Positions 14,697 to 22,892 are shown, numbered from the stretch's first letter. The stretch: 33,788 bases of DNA from CAZQIO01 sp964593405 (GCA_964593405.1 CAZQIO010000004.1:1-33788); one strand, 5' to 3'. Made by a program: numbers and translations. The notes: generated from the letters alone by a model not told the origin.

Positions 14697-15323
14697 ATGG
14701 AAAAAAACCCTTATTTAGGAAAATTCATCGTTTTTGATTCTTTGGACGGTGCAGGAAATTCAACTCAGGTTAAAATTTTGGCAGACTATTTAAACAAAAT
14801 CGGAAAGAACACCCACATTACAAAAGAACCAACCTCTGGATTGATTGGGGGGCTAATCAAGAGTCAGCTAACTCATGACTGGAAATCTTCTCAAATTTGT
14901 TTGCAACTTTTGTTTTCGGCAGACAGGGCCTATCATTTAGAAAAAGAAGTGGTCCCTCTTTTGAAAAGGGGAATTAACGTAATTTCCGATAGATATTTTT
15001 TCTCAACTTTTGCCTACGGAAATTTGGAAATTAAAGATTTAGATTGGTTAATTAAAATCAACGATAAATTTTTACTTCCCGATTTGACCTTTTTTTTGAA
15101 AGTTTCGCCAAAAGTTTGCATTGAAAGAATAAAAAAAGACAGGTTTGAAATCACCCTTTTTGAAAAGGAAAAAATTTTAAAGAAAGTTTGGAAAAATTAT
15201 GAGATTTTGGCAAAAAAATTCACAAATGTTTTTGTGATTAATGGAGAAAGGCCGATTGAAGAAATTGCAAAAGAAATTAGAAAAATTACCCTTAAAAAAT
15301 TATGGCCAAAATTGAAAATTTAG
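14697..15323 (+). CDS. tmk: Thymidylate kinase with atypical P-loop
   Basis: The enzyme phosphorylates dTMP to dTDP. The 208-residue length and motif order fit: the P-loop FDSLDGAGNSTQ (residues 13-24), TKEPTSGLIGG for the dTMP-side Arg/Pro loop, LLFSADRAYHLEKEV, ISDRYFFSTFAYG, and a short lid near RIKKDRFE. The P-loop Lys of the GxGK(S/T)T pattern is Asn21. A group of CPR dTMP kinases with Gln or Asn at this position is known to me from memory, so the change is probably lineage-specific and not random decay. The start is supported by the promoter and motif spacing. The 3' end overlaps deoC by 22 nt. Confidence 0.88.
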   Translation: MEKNPYLGKFIVFDSLDGAGNSTQVKILADYLNKIGKNTHITKEPTSGLIGGLIKSQLTHDWKSSQICLQLLFSADRAYHLEKEVVPLLKRGINVISDRYFFSTFAYGNLEIKDLDWLIKINDKFLLPDLTFFLKVSPKVCIERIKKDRFEITLFEKEKILKKVWKNYEILAKKFTNVFVINGERPIEEIAKEIRKITLKKLWPKLKI

Positions 15324-15988
15324 CAAAAATCATAGACCACACAAACATTAAAATCGATGCTAAAAAAGAGGAAATTTTGAAAACTTGTGAAGAAGCAAAA
15401 AAATATGGCTTTCGGGGAGTTTGTGTTAGGTTAAAGTGGGTGAAATTGGTTGCCAAAAATTTAAAAGGAACTGGAATAAAAACGATTGCCCTAATTGACC
15501 CACCGATTGGCGACAGTCCTCACAAAAAAAGAGTGGCAATGTGCAAAAAGGCAAAAAAAGATGGAGCAGATGAATTAGATGTTGTAATGAATATTGTCGA
15601 TGCAAAGCACGGAAGATGGGAAAAAATCTTGAAAGATTTAAAAAAAATTTGCCAGATTTTGCCAACCAAAGTAATAATCGGTTCTGGATATTTAACTGAC
15701 GATGAAATCGTTCAAGCGTCAAAAATCTGCAAAGAGGCTGGAGCAATTTGCGTTAAAACCGCAACCGAAAAAGATCCTCTAGAGCATAGGGAATTGAAAG
15801 AGAAATTTTACCATTTAACGTTAATGAAAAAGGGAGCTCCCGGACTTTTGATTAAGGCTTCTGGCAACATTAAAACTTTAAAAGATGTAAAGAAAGCTAT
15901 CAAAGCTGGCGCTGATATTGTTGGTACATCCTCTGGAGTTGAAATAGTTGAGGAGTTTATTAGAGCTCAAAAATTAAAAAAGAAATGA
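15302..15988 (+). CDS. deoC: Deoxyribose-phosphate aldolase
   Basis: The TIM-barrel class I aldolase cleaves 2-deoxyribose 5-phosphate to glyceraldehyde 3-phosphate and acetaldehyde. The residues expected from the E. coli enzyme are visible: Asp93 in DELDVVMNIV, the Schiff-base Lys152 in CVKTAT, and Lys185 in LIKASGNIKT. The length (228) is normal. IDHTNIKIDAKKEEI is the usual N-terminal start. The glycine-rich FSTGGAT-type loop after the Schiff-base Lys is replaced by EKDPLEH, so phosphate binding may differ in detail. The gene overlaps tmk and gatB. Context suggests salvage or breakdown of deoxynucleosides. Confidence 0.93.
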   Translation: MAKIENLAKIIDHTNIKIDAKKEEILKTCEEAKKYGFRGVCVRLKWVKLVAKNLKGTGIKTIALIDPPIGDSPHKKRVAMCKKAKKDGADELDVVMNIVDAKHGRWEKILKDLKKICQILPTKVIIGSGYLTDDEIVQASKICKEAGAICVKTATEKDPLEHRELKEKFYHLTLMKKGAPGLLIKASGNIKTLKDVKKAIKAGADIVGTSSGVEIVEEFIRAQKLKKK

Positions 15989-17439
15989 AAAAAATAATGG
16001 AAAAGTATATTCCAACAATTGGCCTGGAAATTCACATTGAGCTGAAAACTAAAACGAAAATGTTTTGCTCTTGCAAAAACGACCCAAACGAAAAACATCC
16101 AAATTTTAACATTTGCCCAATTTGTTTGGGTCATCCAGGAACATTGCCAGTAATTAACAAAGAGGCGGTGAGAAAGGCTATTAAAGTAGGTTTGGCTTTA
16201 AATTGTGAAATAGAGAGACATTCATTTTTTGAGAGAAAAAATTATTTTTATCCTGATTTGCCGAAAGGATACCAAATATCTCAATACCAAAAACCACTTT
16301 GCAAAAATGGATTTTTAAAAATAGAAGAAAGAAAAATTAGAATTAGAAGGGTCCACCTAGAAGAAGATACGGGGAAATTAATTCATGAGAAAGATTGTTC
16401 TTTGGTTGATTTCAACAGAGCGGGTATTCCTTTGTTGGAATTGGTTACAGAACCAGACATTAGGTCAGCCAAGGAAGCGAAAAAATTTGCTGAAGAACTT
16501 CAGCTGATTTTGCGTTATTTGGACGTTTCTGATGCTAATATGGAAAAAGGGGAATTTCGGGTTGAGGCCAATGTTTCTTTGGCCAAAAGAGAAGGAGAGT
16601 TGGGCACAAAAGTTGAGATTAAAAATTTGAATTCATTCAAAGCGCTAGAAAGAGCAATTGATTATGAAATAAAAAGACAAAGTGAAATTTTAAATTCTGG
16701 CAAAAAAGTAATTCAAGAAACAAGAGGTTGGGACGATGTTGGTGGCAAAACCTTTCCCCAAAGAGAGAAAGAAGAAGCTCAAGATTACAGATATTTTCCA
16801 GAGCCAGATTTGCCTCCTTTGGAAATTTCTGAAGAAATGATCGAAGAAATTAAAAAAGAGATTCCAGAATTGCCGCAACAAAAGAGAGAAAGGCTAAAAA
16901 GAGAATATGGTTTATCAAAAGAGGCTATTGAAATTTTTGTAAAAAACAAAGACTTTGGAGAATATTTTGAGAAAATCGTTTCTGAATTCCCTCCAAATTT
17001 ACCAAAATTAAAACTTTTTCGTTTAATCCAAATTGCCTCAAATTATTTAATTTCAGATTTTTTGGGTCTTTTGAAAGGCCTTCCCTTTGTCGAGTCCGAA
17101 ATTTTAATTTCTCCAGAAAACTTCGCAAAATTTGTTTGTCTTGTAGAAGAAGGAAAAGTTTCCTCAAAAATTGCCAAAATTCTTTTGGAAGAAATGTTCA
17201 AGAACGGGAAAGATCCTCTAAAAATTCTTGAAGAAAGACAATTGGTGCAAATTTTTGATGAGAAATTGTTAAGAGAAGTTGTTCAAAAAGTAATTTTGGA
17301 AAATCAAAAAGCGGTGGCTGATTTTAGGGCTGGAAAAACTCAGGCCATTCAATTCCTAATAGGAAAAGCTATGGCTGCAACCAAAGGGAGGGCCAACCCA
17401 ATTCTTCTCGAAAAAATTTTAAAAGACCTTTTGTCTTAA
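15985..17439 (+). CDS. gatB: Aspartyl/glutamyl-tRNA(Asn/Gln) amidotransferase subunit B
   Basis: GatB is the kinase and tRNA-binding part of the GatCAB complex, which amidates Glu-tRNA-Gln and Asp-tRNA-Asn. The GLEIHIELKTKTKMF opening, the zinc cysteines (FCSC and CPICLGHPGTLP), YFYPDLPKGYQISQY, RVHLEEDTGKLIH, NRAGIPLLELVTEPD and EFRVEANVSL are all present, followed by the helical and YqeY-like tail. The 484 residues are standard. The start at 15985 overlaps deoC as ATGA; an ATG at 15997 is also possible because homology begins near MEKYIPTIG. gatA and gatC are not in the window. Confidence 0.96.
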   Translation: MKKIMEKYIPTIGLEIHIELKTKTKMFCSCKNDPNEKHPNFNICPICLGHPGTLPVINKEAVRKAIKVGLALNCEIERHSFFERKNYFYPDLPKGYQISQYQKPLCKNGFLKIEERKIRIRRVHLEEDTGKLIHEKDCSLVDFNRAGIPLLELVTEPDIRSAKEAKKFAEELQLILRYLDVSDANMEKGEFRVEANVSLAKREGELGTKVEIKNLNSFKALERAIDYEIKRQSEILNSGKKVIQETRGWDDVGGKTFPQREKEEAQDYRYFPEPDLPPLEISEEMIEEIKKEIPELPQQKRERLKREYGLSKEAIEIFVKNKDFGEYFEKIVSEFPPNLPKLKLFRLIQIASNYLISDFLGLLKGLPFVESEILISPENFAKFVCLVEEGKVSSKIAKILLEEMFKNGKDPLKILEERQLVQIFDEKLLREVVQKVILENQKAVADFRAGKTQAIQFLIGKAMAATKGRANPILLEKILKDLLS

Positions 17440-17453
17440 ATTTTAAAACTTTC

Positions 17454-17481
17454 TTGATTTGTTTTTTTAATTTGTTAAATT
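17454..17481 (+). promoter_or_regulatory. Predicted promoter of the YkuK-like gene
   Basis: TTGATT (17454-17459) and TAAATT (17476-17481) are 16 bp apart. The ATG at 17489 lies 8 nt downstream, the same geometry as at pheS and tmk. The A/T-rich setting makes chance matches possible. Confidence 0.45.
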
Positions 17482-17488
17482 AAAGATA

Positions 17489-17989
17489 ATGGACATTTTA
17501 AAAGGAAGTTTTTACAATCCAACAAAGGGGAATTTGCAATTTGAAAATGTGGTTGACGAAATCATAAATTATATCTCTGAAAAACCAGAGAGGTTTTATG
17601 ATATTATCGTTGGCTGCGACTCTTCTTCTGGCCAAGAACCAAACTTTCCAGTGGCGATAGTTGTTTTAAGAGTGGGAGCAGGAGGGAGATTTTTTTTGAA
17701 AAAAATTAGTTACAAAAACAGAAAATTTTACAATTGGAAGCAAAGAATCTTAGAAGAAGTTTTCCTTTCTTGCCAATTAGCCCTTTGTCTTAAAGAAAAA
17801 TTAGAAGAAAAAACCAAGAACAAAAACCTTAATTATCAATTGCGCTACATTCATGCTGACATTGGAGAAGGTGGAGCAACCAAGGATATGATCAAGGAAG
17901 TAATAGGCTTAATTAGAGGGAATGGTTTTGAGCCAAAAATAAAACCAGAATCTTTTGTTGCATCAAGCGTCGCCGACCGCTACAGTTGA
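17489..17989 (+). CDS. YkuK-like (DUF458) ribonuclease H-like protein
   Basis: The 166-residue protein starts SFYNPTKGNLQFENVVDEII and continues IIVGCDSSSG, which match the DUF458/YkuK family; this family is assigned to the ribonuclease H-like fold. Asp residues in VGCDSS and YIHADIGEGG are placed as the acidic residues of that fold would be, but activity in this family is not well characterised. The protein is probably cytoplasmic, since no signal peptide is seen. The gene lies 7 nt upstream of alaS and both probably share a transcript. The canonical Asp-Ser-Gln of the first motif reads Asp-Ser-Ser. Confidence 0.8.
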   Translation: MDILKGSFYNPTKGNLQFENVVDEIINYISEKPERFYDIIVGCDSSSGQEPNFPVAIVVLRVGAGGRFFLKKISYKNRKFYNWKQRILEEVFLSCQLALCLKEKLEEKTKNKNLNYQLRYIHADIGEGGATKDMIKEVIGLIRGNGFEPKIKPESFVASSVADRYS

Positions 17990-17996
17990 AACTAAA

Positions 17997-19817
17997 ATGT
18001 TAGCCTCAAAAATCAGAGAAACTTTTGTTCAATTTTTCAAAGAAAAAAACCACATTGAAATTCCTGGCACTCCTTTAACTTTTCCAGACCCAACTCTTTT
18101 GTTTGTCAACGCTGGAATGGTTCAATTCAAACCGTATTTTTTGGGAGAAAAAGAACCTCCCAGCAGGAGAATTGTGAATTTTCAAAAATGCTTTCGGACA
18201 GTAGACATTGAAAAAGTTGGGACAAACGGAAGGTCATTAACATTTTTTGAGATGTTGGGAAATTGGTCAATCGGGGACTATTGGAAAGAAGAGGCGATCA
18301 GTTGGGCGTTTGAGCTTTTAACTCAAGCTTATAAAATCGAAAAAGAGAGAATTTGGGTGAGTGTCTTTAAAGGAGAAAAGGGAGTTCCAAAAGATACAGA
18401 GTCAAAAAAGATTTGGCAAAAATTGGGAATTCCAAAAGAGAGAATCGTGGAGCTTGGCATGGAGGATAACTTTTGGATAGGAGGACCAACTGGGCCCTGC
18501 GGTCCTTGTACTGAAATTTATTTTGATCTCGGAGAGAAAGTTGGCTGCCAAAGAAAAGAATGCCGACCAGGATGCGATTGCGATAGATTTTTGGAAATTT
18601 GGAATTTGGTCTTTATGGAATATTACAAAGATGAAAAAGGAAACCTTTCTCTTTTGCCTCTCAAAAATGTAGATACTGGAGCAGGTTTGGAAAGGTTGGC
18701 AGCTGTTTTGCAAAACAAAAAATCTGTTTTTGAAACCGAATTGTTTTTTCCAATCATTCAAGAAATCGAAAGATTGTCTTTGATACCTTTTGATCAAAAC
18801 CAAAAAGCCTATCGAATTCTTGCCGATCATACAAAAGCTGCCGTTTTTTTAATCTCAGAGGGGGTTTTTCCATCCAACGTTGAACGAGGTTATGTTTTGA
18901 GGAGAATTTTGAGAAGGGCAATTCGTTATGGAAAAATTTTGAATTTGCCACAAAACTTTTTAATTAACCTTGCAAAAAAAGTGATCGAAATTTATGAAAA
19001 TGTCTACCCAGAACTCAAAAAAGCTCAATCTGAAATTTTGACGGTGATTCAAAACGAACAAGAAAAGTTTGAAAAAACTATCAATCTTGGCCTAAAACAA
19101 TTTAAATTGGCAATTAAAAAATGCAAAAAAGAGAATTTGAAAGAAATTCCTGGCAAAATTTTGTTTGACCTTTATCAAAGTTATGGATTTCCACTTGAGT
19201 TGACAAAGGAAATGGCAAAGGAAGAGGGGCTTTTGGTTGATGAAAAAGGATTTTTTGAGGAATTTGAAAAACACAAAGAAATTTCAAGAGTTGGAGCAGA
19301 GAAAAAATTTGGCGGAATCGGAAAAACCCCAACTTACGAAGCAACAAAACTACACACTGCTACCCATTTACTTCACGCTGCCTTGAGAAAAATTTTGGGA
19401 AAAGAGGTTAAACAAATGGGTTCTGATATTACTTCAGAGAGATTGAGGTTTGACTTTTCTTTTTCTAGAAAATTGACAAAAGAAGAAATAGAAAAGATTG
19501 AAAACTTAGTTAACCAAAAAATAAAAGAAAATTTACCAGTTGTGAAAAGGGAAATGTCGTTAAAGGAAGCGATAGAATCTGGAGCCTTGGCCTTTTTCAA
19601 AGAAAAGTATCCAGAGAAAGTAACGGTTTACGAAATAAAAGATCCTGGAGAACCCTCTGGTTTCTTTTCAAAAGAAATTTGTGCTGGCCCCCATGTAAAA
19701 CAAACCGGAGAGCTCGGAAAATTTAAAATAGTAAAAGAAGAAGCGGCAGGTTCTGGGATAAGGAGAATTAGAGCAATTTTACTTTCGGAAATTAAAAATG
19801 GAGAAAAAAGTAATTGA
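17997..19817 (+). CDS. alaS: Alanine-tRNA ligase, short form without C-terminal domain
   Basis: The 606 residues cover the class II catalytic core (ETFVQFFKEKNHIEIPG, FVNAGMVQFKPYF, CFRTVDIEKVG, FFEMLGNWSIGDYW), the tRNA-recognition domain and the editing domain, with zinc ligands in HTATHLLH (H453, H457) and CAGPH (C562, H566). The protein ends shortly after, at GSGIRRIRAIL. The DHHA1-type C-Ala domain that brings full-length AlaRS to about 870 residues is missing. The stop overlaps the next gene, so this is not a frameshift. The ATG at 17997 is preferred to a TTG at 17955 because homology begins at LASKIRETF. C-Ala helps editing and dimerisation elsewhere, so this enzyme is expected to be monomeric. 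Confidence 0.95.
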   Translation: MLASKIRETFVQFFKEKNHIEIPGTPLTFPDPTLLFVNAGMVQFKPYFLGEKEPPSRRIVNFQKCFRTVDIEKVGTNGRSLTFFEMLGNWSIGDYWKEEAISWAFELLTQAYKIEKERIWVSVFKGEKGVPKDTESKKIWQKLGIPKERIVELGMEDNFWIGGPTGPCGPCTEIYFDLGEKVGCQRKECRPGCDCDRFLEIWNLVFMEYYKDEKGNLSLLPLKNVDTGAGLERLAAVLQNKKSVFETELFFPIIQEIERLSLIPFDQNQKAYRILADHTKAAVFLISEGVFPSNVERGYVLRRILRRAIRYGKILNLPQNFLINLAKKVIEIYENVYPELKKAQSEILTVIQNEQEKFEKTINLGLKQFKLAIKKCKKENLKEIPGKILFDLYQSYGFPLELTKEMAKEEGLLVDEKGFFEEFEKHKEISRVGAEKKFGGIGKTPTYEATKLHTATHLLHAALRKILGKEVKQMGSDITSERLRFDFSFSRKLTKEEIEKIENLVNQKIKENLPVVKREMSLKEAIESGALAFFKEKYPEKVTVYEIKDPGEPSGFFSKEICAGPHVKQTGELGKFKIVKEEAAGSGIRRIRAILLSEIKNGEKSN

Positions 19818-21042
19818 CATTTTACCATCCAAAAAATATCCAGAAAAGAAACCTTCACCAAAAAAAATCACAAAAAGAAAATTTACTTTGAAGCTCCCCC
19901 CCTTCTTTTTTAAATTTTCTCCAATTTTTTTAATTTTACTTTTTGGAATTTTTGGCTATTTTTTATCAATAAAGTTTTCTCAGGTTGAAATTAAAATTTG
20001 GCCAAAAATTGAAGAATTGAAAGTTGAAGAAAAAATTAGGCTAGATGCTAAATCAGAGAGTATCAATCAAAAAGAAAAAACAATTCCAGGAAAAATTTTT
20101 GAAACCGAAACTGAATTTTCAGATGAGTTTTCAGCCACTGGCAAAGTTTTAAAAAAGGCTCATGGGAAAATCGTTCTTTTTAACGAATACACAACTAAAG
20201 ATGAAGTTTGGGCAGCCGGCACGAGATTTATGTCTTCTCAGGGGAAACTTTTTAAGTCAAAAGATAAAATTTTTGTCCCGGGAGCAAAAATTGAAGGAGG
20301 AAAAATCAAGCCAAGCCAAGTTGAAGTTGAAGTAGAAGCTGCCGAAGGAGGAGCAGATTATAACATCGGTCCCTCAGAATTTTCGGTAGTTGCCTTCAAA
20401 GGAACTGAAAGATACTTTAAATATTATGCAAAATCTTTTGAACCGATGAAAGGAGGAGGAGAATTTCCAAAAATTGAAAAAGCAGATTTAGAAATGGCAG
20501 AAAAGGCCTTAATCGAAAAAGCAAATAAGTTAGCCAGTGATTTTCTAAAATCGAAACTTCCAGAAGGAGTTTCAGTGCTAAAAGATGGAATTTTTGTTGA
20601 GGTGTTAGAAAAGAGTTCCAATTTTAAAGAGGGAGATGAGGTTGAAAAATTCAGTTTTAAAATAAAAGTGAAAATTAAGGCCTTTTGCTTTGAAGAAAAG
20701 ACATTGAATAAATTTGTTGAAGAATATCTCAAAGAAATAGCTTTAAAACCAAATCAAGCAATTTATTGGCCAAGTTTAAAAATTACACCAAAAACAGAAT
20801 CTGTTAATTTTGATGCCAAAAAAGCAAATCTTTCTCTGGAGATTTTCGCAAAGACCTTTTTCGATTTTGATCAAAACCTTTTGAAAAAAGCTATCGCTGA
20901 TAAAACCATTCAAGAGGCAAAATTGTTTTTAATGAGCCAAGAACAATTTCTAAGGGTGAAAATCGAAATTGCTCCTTTTTGGGCAAAAAAGGTCCCGGCC
21001 AACATCAATCAAATTAAAATTACTTTCCCCCTTGTTGACTAA
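19798..21042 (+). CDS. Membrane-anchored baseplate J-like protein of CPR bacteria
   Basis: The 414 residues comprise a basic cytoplasmic N-terminus (1-35), one strong membrane span at about 36-60 and a large extracytoplasmic part. The latter contains FSATGKVLKKAHGKIVLFNE, AAGTRFMSSQGKLFKSKDKI, VPGAKIEGGKIKPSQVEVEV and ADYNIGPSEFSVVAFKGT. This pattern is often annotated in CPR genomes as 'baseplate J/gp47 family'. The similarity is to a beta-rich repeat, and there is no phage context here, so an envelope function is more likely than a virion part. The gene overlaps alaS by 20 nt and lies 37 nt upstream of infA. The exact function is unknown. Confidence 0.7.
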   Translation: MEKKVIDILPSKKYPEKKPSPKKITKRKFTLKLPPFFFKFSPIFLILLFGIFGYFLSIKFSQVEIKIWPKIEELKVEEKIRLDAKSESINQKEKTIPGKIFETETEFSDEFSATGKVLKKAHGKIVLFNEYTTKDEVWAAGTRFMSSQGKLFKSKDKIFVPGAKIEGGKIKPSQVEVEVEAAEGGADYNIGPSEFSVVAFKGTERYFKYYAKSFEPMKGGGEFPKIEKADLEMAEKALIEKANKLASDFLKSKLPEGVSVLKDGIFVEVLEKSSNFKEGDEVEKFSFKIKVKIKAFCFEEKTLNKFVEEYLKEIALKPNQAIYWPSLKITPKTESVNFDAKKANLSLEIFAKTFFDFDQNLLKKAIADKTIQEAKLFLMSQEQFLRVKIEIAPFWAKKVPANINQIKITFPLVD

Positions 21043-21063
21043 AATTTAACTTTCTGATAAATT
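21035..21063 (+). promoter_or_regulatory. Predicted promoter of the infA-rpoA ribosomal run
   Basis: TTGACT (21035-21040, at the end of the preceding gene), a 17-bp spacer and TAAATT (21058-21063) precede the ATG at 21080. The -35 matches 5/6 positions, the -10 only 4/6. Transcription would leave a leader of about 10 nt. Confidence 0.4.
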
Positions 21064-21079
21064 AGTAATTATTGCTTGA

Positions 21080-21286
21080 ATGAAAAGGATATTAAAAAAA
21101 GGCATAGTTATTGAAAGTTTGCCAAACGCCACTTTTAGAGTAGAATTGGAAGACAAAAGGGAAGTGCTTTGTCACGTGGGGGGAAAACTTAGGCTTTACA
21201 AAATTAAAATTTTGCCTGGAGACAAAGTTGTGGTAGAATTGTCTCCTTATGATGAAAAAAGAGGAAGAATAATTTTGCGTCAATAG
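21080..21286 (+). CDS. infA: Translation initiation factor IF-1
   Basis: The 68-residue S1/OB-fold protein shows KGIVIESLPNATFRVELED, VLCHVGGKLRLYKIKILPGD and VVVELSPYDEKRGRIILR, the full IF-1 pattern. It binds the A site of the 30S subunit during initiation. In typical IF-1 the motif is GKxRxxxIxI; here it reads GKLRLYKIKI. It starts the alpha-operon part of the run, with rpmJ 1 nt after its stop. Confidence 0.96.
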   Translation: MKRILKKGIVIESLPNATFRVELEDKREVLCHVGGKLRLYKIKILPGDKVVVELSPYDEKRGRIILRQ

Positions 21287-21287
21287 A

Positions 21288-21401
21288 ATGAAAGTAAGGG
21301 CTTCTGTAAAAAAAATTTGTCAAAAATGTAAAATCGTCCGGAGAAAAGGACGAATTTATATCATTTGTCAAAACCCAAAACACAAACAACGCCAAGGTTA
21401 A
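21288..21401 (+). CDS. rpmJ: 50S ribosomal protein L36
   Basis: A 37-codon frame starts MKVRASVKKICQKCKIVRRK and ends HKQRQG. The zinc ribbon ligands Cys11, Cys14, Cys27 and His32 are all present, so this is the zinc-binding form. Position between infA and rpsM is the classic one. The gene is easily missed because of its size. Confidence 0.96.
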   Translation: MKVRASVKKICQKCKIVRRKGRIYIICQNPKHKQRQG

Positions 21402-21413
21402 ATTGTTAAATTC

Positions 21414-21803
21414 ATGCCAAGAATTTCCGGTGTTGAAATACCAGAAAATAAAAAAATATGGATCGCCCTGACTTATATTTATGGAATAGGGAAGACTTTG
21501 AGTTGGAAAATTCTGAGGGAGGCCAAAATCAATCCGGAATTGAAGGCAAAAGATTTAAGCCCAGAAGAAATAAACAAGTTGAAAGAAATTATTGAAAAAA
21601 ACTACAAAGTCGAAGGAGACTTAAGAAGAGAGAAGATGATGAATATTAAAAGATTAAAAGACATTGGTTGTTGGCGAGGAATAAGGCATATTAAAGGATT
21701 GCCGGTAAGAGGACAAAGGACAAGGACAAATTCAAGAACTGTCAGAGGGAATGTTAGAAAAACGGTTGGAAGCGGTAGAAAACCCCCACCACAGCCAAAA
21801 TAA
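21414..21803 (+). CDS. rpsM: 30S ribosomal protein S13
   Basis: The 129-residue protein begins PRISGVEIPENKKIWIALTY and carries the helix-two-turn-helix YGIGKTLSWKILREA. The C-terminal basic tail has GLPVRGQRTRTNSRTVRG. S13 sits in the head of the 30S subunit and contacts the P-site tRNA and the large subunit. The last base of its TAA stop is shared with the ATG of rpsK, so translation is probably coupled. Confidence 0.97.
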   Translation: MPRISGVEIPENKKIWIALTYIYGIGKTLSWKILREAKINPELKAKDLSPEEINKLKEIIEKNYKVEGDLRREKMMNIKRLKDIGCWRGIRHIKGLPVRGQRTRTNSRTVRGNVRKTVGSGRKPPPQPK

Positions 21804-22249
21804 TGGGAAAAAAACGAGTTGCCAAAAAAAGCGAACAGGAATTGATCAAAGAGGCAGAAAAGCTGGAAAAGAAAAAGGAGTTAAAACTAAAGGTAAAAAC
21901 CCCTATTAAAGAGGGAAGAGTTTATATTTTTTCTTCCTACAACAACACCATAATGACCTTAACAGATCTTAAGGGGAACACAATTTTTTGGAGCTCAGCT
22001 GGAAGAGAAGGTTTTTCAGGAACGAAAGAAGGTACCCCCTACGCTGCCTCAAAAGTGGCAGAAACCATAGCTGAAGCAATAAAACAATTGGGGATGGAAA
22101 AAGTCGAAGTTTATGTGAAAGGAGTTGGCGCTGGTCGAGAGTCTGCTCTAAGAACTTTAGCTGTTAAAGGAATCAACATTGTTTTAATCAAAGATGTTAC
22201 ACCAATACCCCATGACGGTCCAAGGCCTCCAAAAGTAAGAAGGGTGTAA
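21803..22249 (+). CDS. rpsK: 30S ribosomal protein S11
   Basis: The 148-residue S11 has a Lys-rich N-terminal extension of about 35 residues before the core GRVYIFSSYNNTIMTLTDLK. The core ends with GVGAGRESALRTLA, VLIKDVTPIPHDGPRPPK and VRRV. It binds the platform of the 30S subunit near the E site and the mRNA exit. S11 usually has about 120-130 residues, so the extension is modest. It overlaps rpsM by one base and lies 8 nt before rpsD. Confidence 0.97.
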   Translation: MGKKRVAKKSEQELIKEAEKLEKKKELKLKVKTPIKEGRVYIFSSYNNTIMTLTDLKGNTIFWSSAGREGFSGTKEGTPYAASKVAETIAEAIKQLGMEKVEVYVKGVGAGRESALRTLAVKGINIVLIKDVTPIPHDGPRPPKVRRV

Positions 22250-22257
22250 AAACTAAA

Positions 22258-22887
22258 ATGAAAAAAGCAAAATGTAGAATCTGTAGAAGATTGGGAGTGA
22301 AACTTTTCTTGAGAGGAGAGAGATGTTTTTCGCAAAAGTGCGCAATGGTTAAAAGACCTTATCCTCCTGGACAAAGAGGAAAAAGAAGGCCCTCTCCTCC
22401 TTCAGAATATGCAAGACAATTAAGAGAAAAGCAAAAATTGAAATACTGGTACGGATTGAATGAGGCCCAATTGAAAAGATATGTCAAAGAAACATTGAGA
22501 AAAAGGAAAAAAATTGAAGATGCTTCTTTATATTTGCTTTCTTTGCTTGAAAAGAGATTGGATAATGTAGTTTTTAGACTTGGCTTTGGAGAATCAAGAG
22601 ACCAAGCAAGACAACTCGTTTCCCATGGTTATTTTTTAGTTAACGGAAAAGCTGTAAACATTCCTTCTTTCAGAGTGAAAGTTGGAGACACAATTTCTGT
22701 GAAACCACAAAAACAAAAAAAGGTCGTCATTAAAAATTTAAAAGAAAAATTAAAAAGGCATCCACTTCCAAAATGGTTGAGTTTAGATGTTGAAAAGTTA
22801 GAAGGAAAAGTTGTTTCAGAGCCTACTGTCGAAGAATATTTACCGCCAGTAGACGTATCAGCAGTCTTTGAATTTTATTCTCGTTAA
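22258..22887 (+). CDS. rpsD: 30S ribosomal protein S4
   Basis: At 209 residues, S4 nucleates 30S assembly and, in many bacteria, regulates its own operon. The N-terminal Cys cluster (CRICRRLGVKLFLRGERC, then SQKC) is the zinc-binding form. PPGQRGKRRPSPPSEYARQL follows, and the S4 RNA-binding domain is RLDNVVFRLGFGESRDQARQ with VSHGYFLVNGKAVNIPSFRV. The usual short leader (MARYTGP type) before the first Cys is shortened to MKKAK. The operon position is standard. Confidence 0.97.
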   Translation: MKKAKCRICRRLGVKLFLRGERCFSQKCAMVKRPYPPGQRGKRRPSPPSEYARQLREKQKLKYWYGLNEAQLKRYVKETLRKRKKIEDASLYLLSLLEKRLDNVVFRLGFGESRDQARQLVSHGYFLVNGKAVNIPSFRVKVGDTISVKPQKQKKVVIKNLKEKLKRHPLPKWLSLDVEKLEGKVVSEPTVEEYLPPVDVSAVFEFYSR

Positions 22888-22892
22888 AAACA

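Noticed and set aside
19798..21042. Prophage region
   Set aside because: Only the baseplate-J-like name suggests a phage; the neighbours are housekeeping genes and no other phage gene is present.
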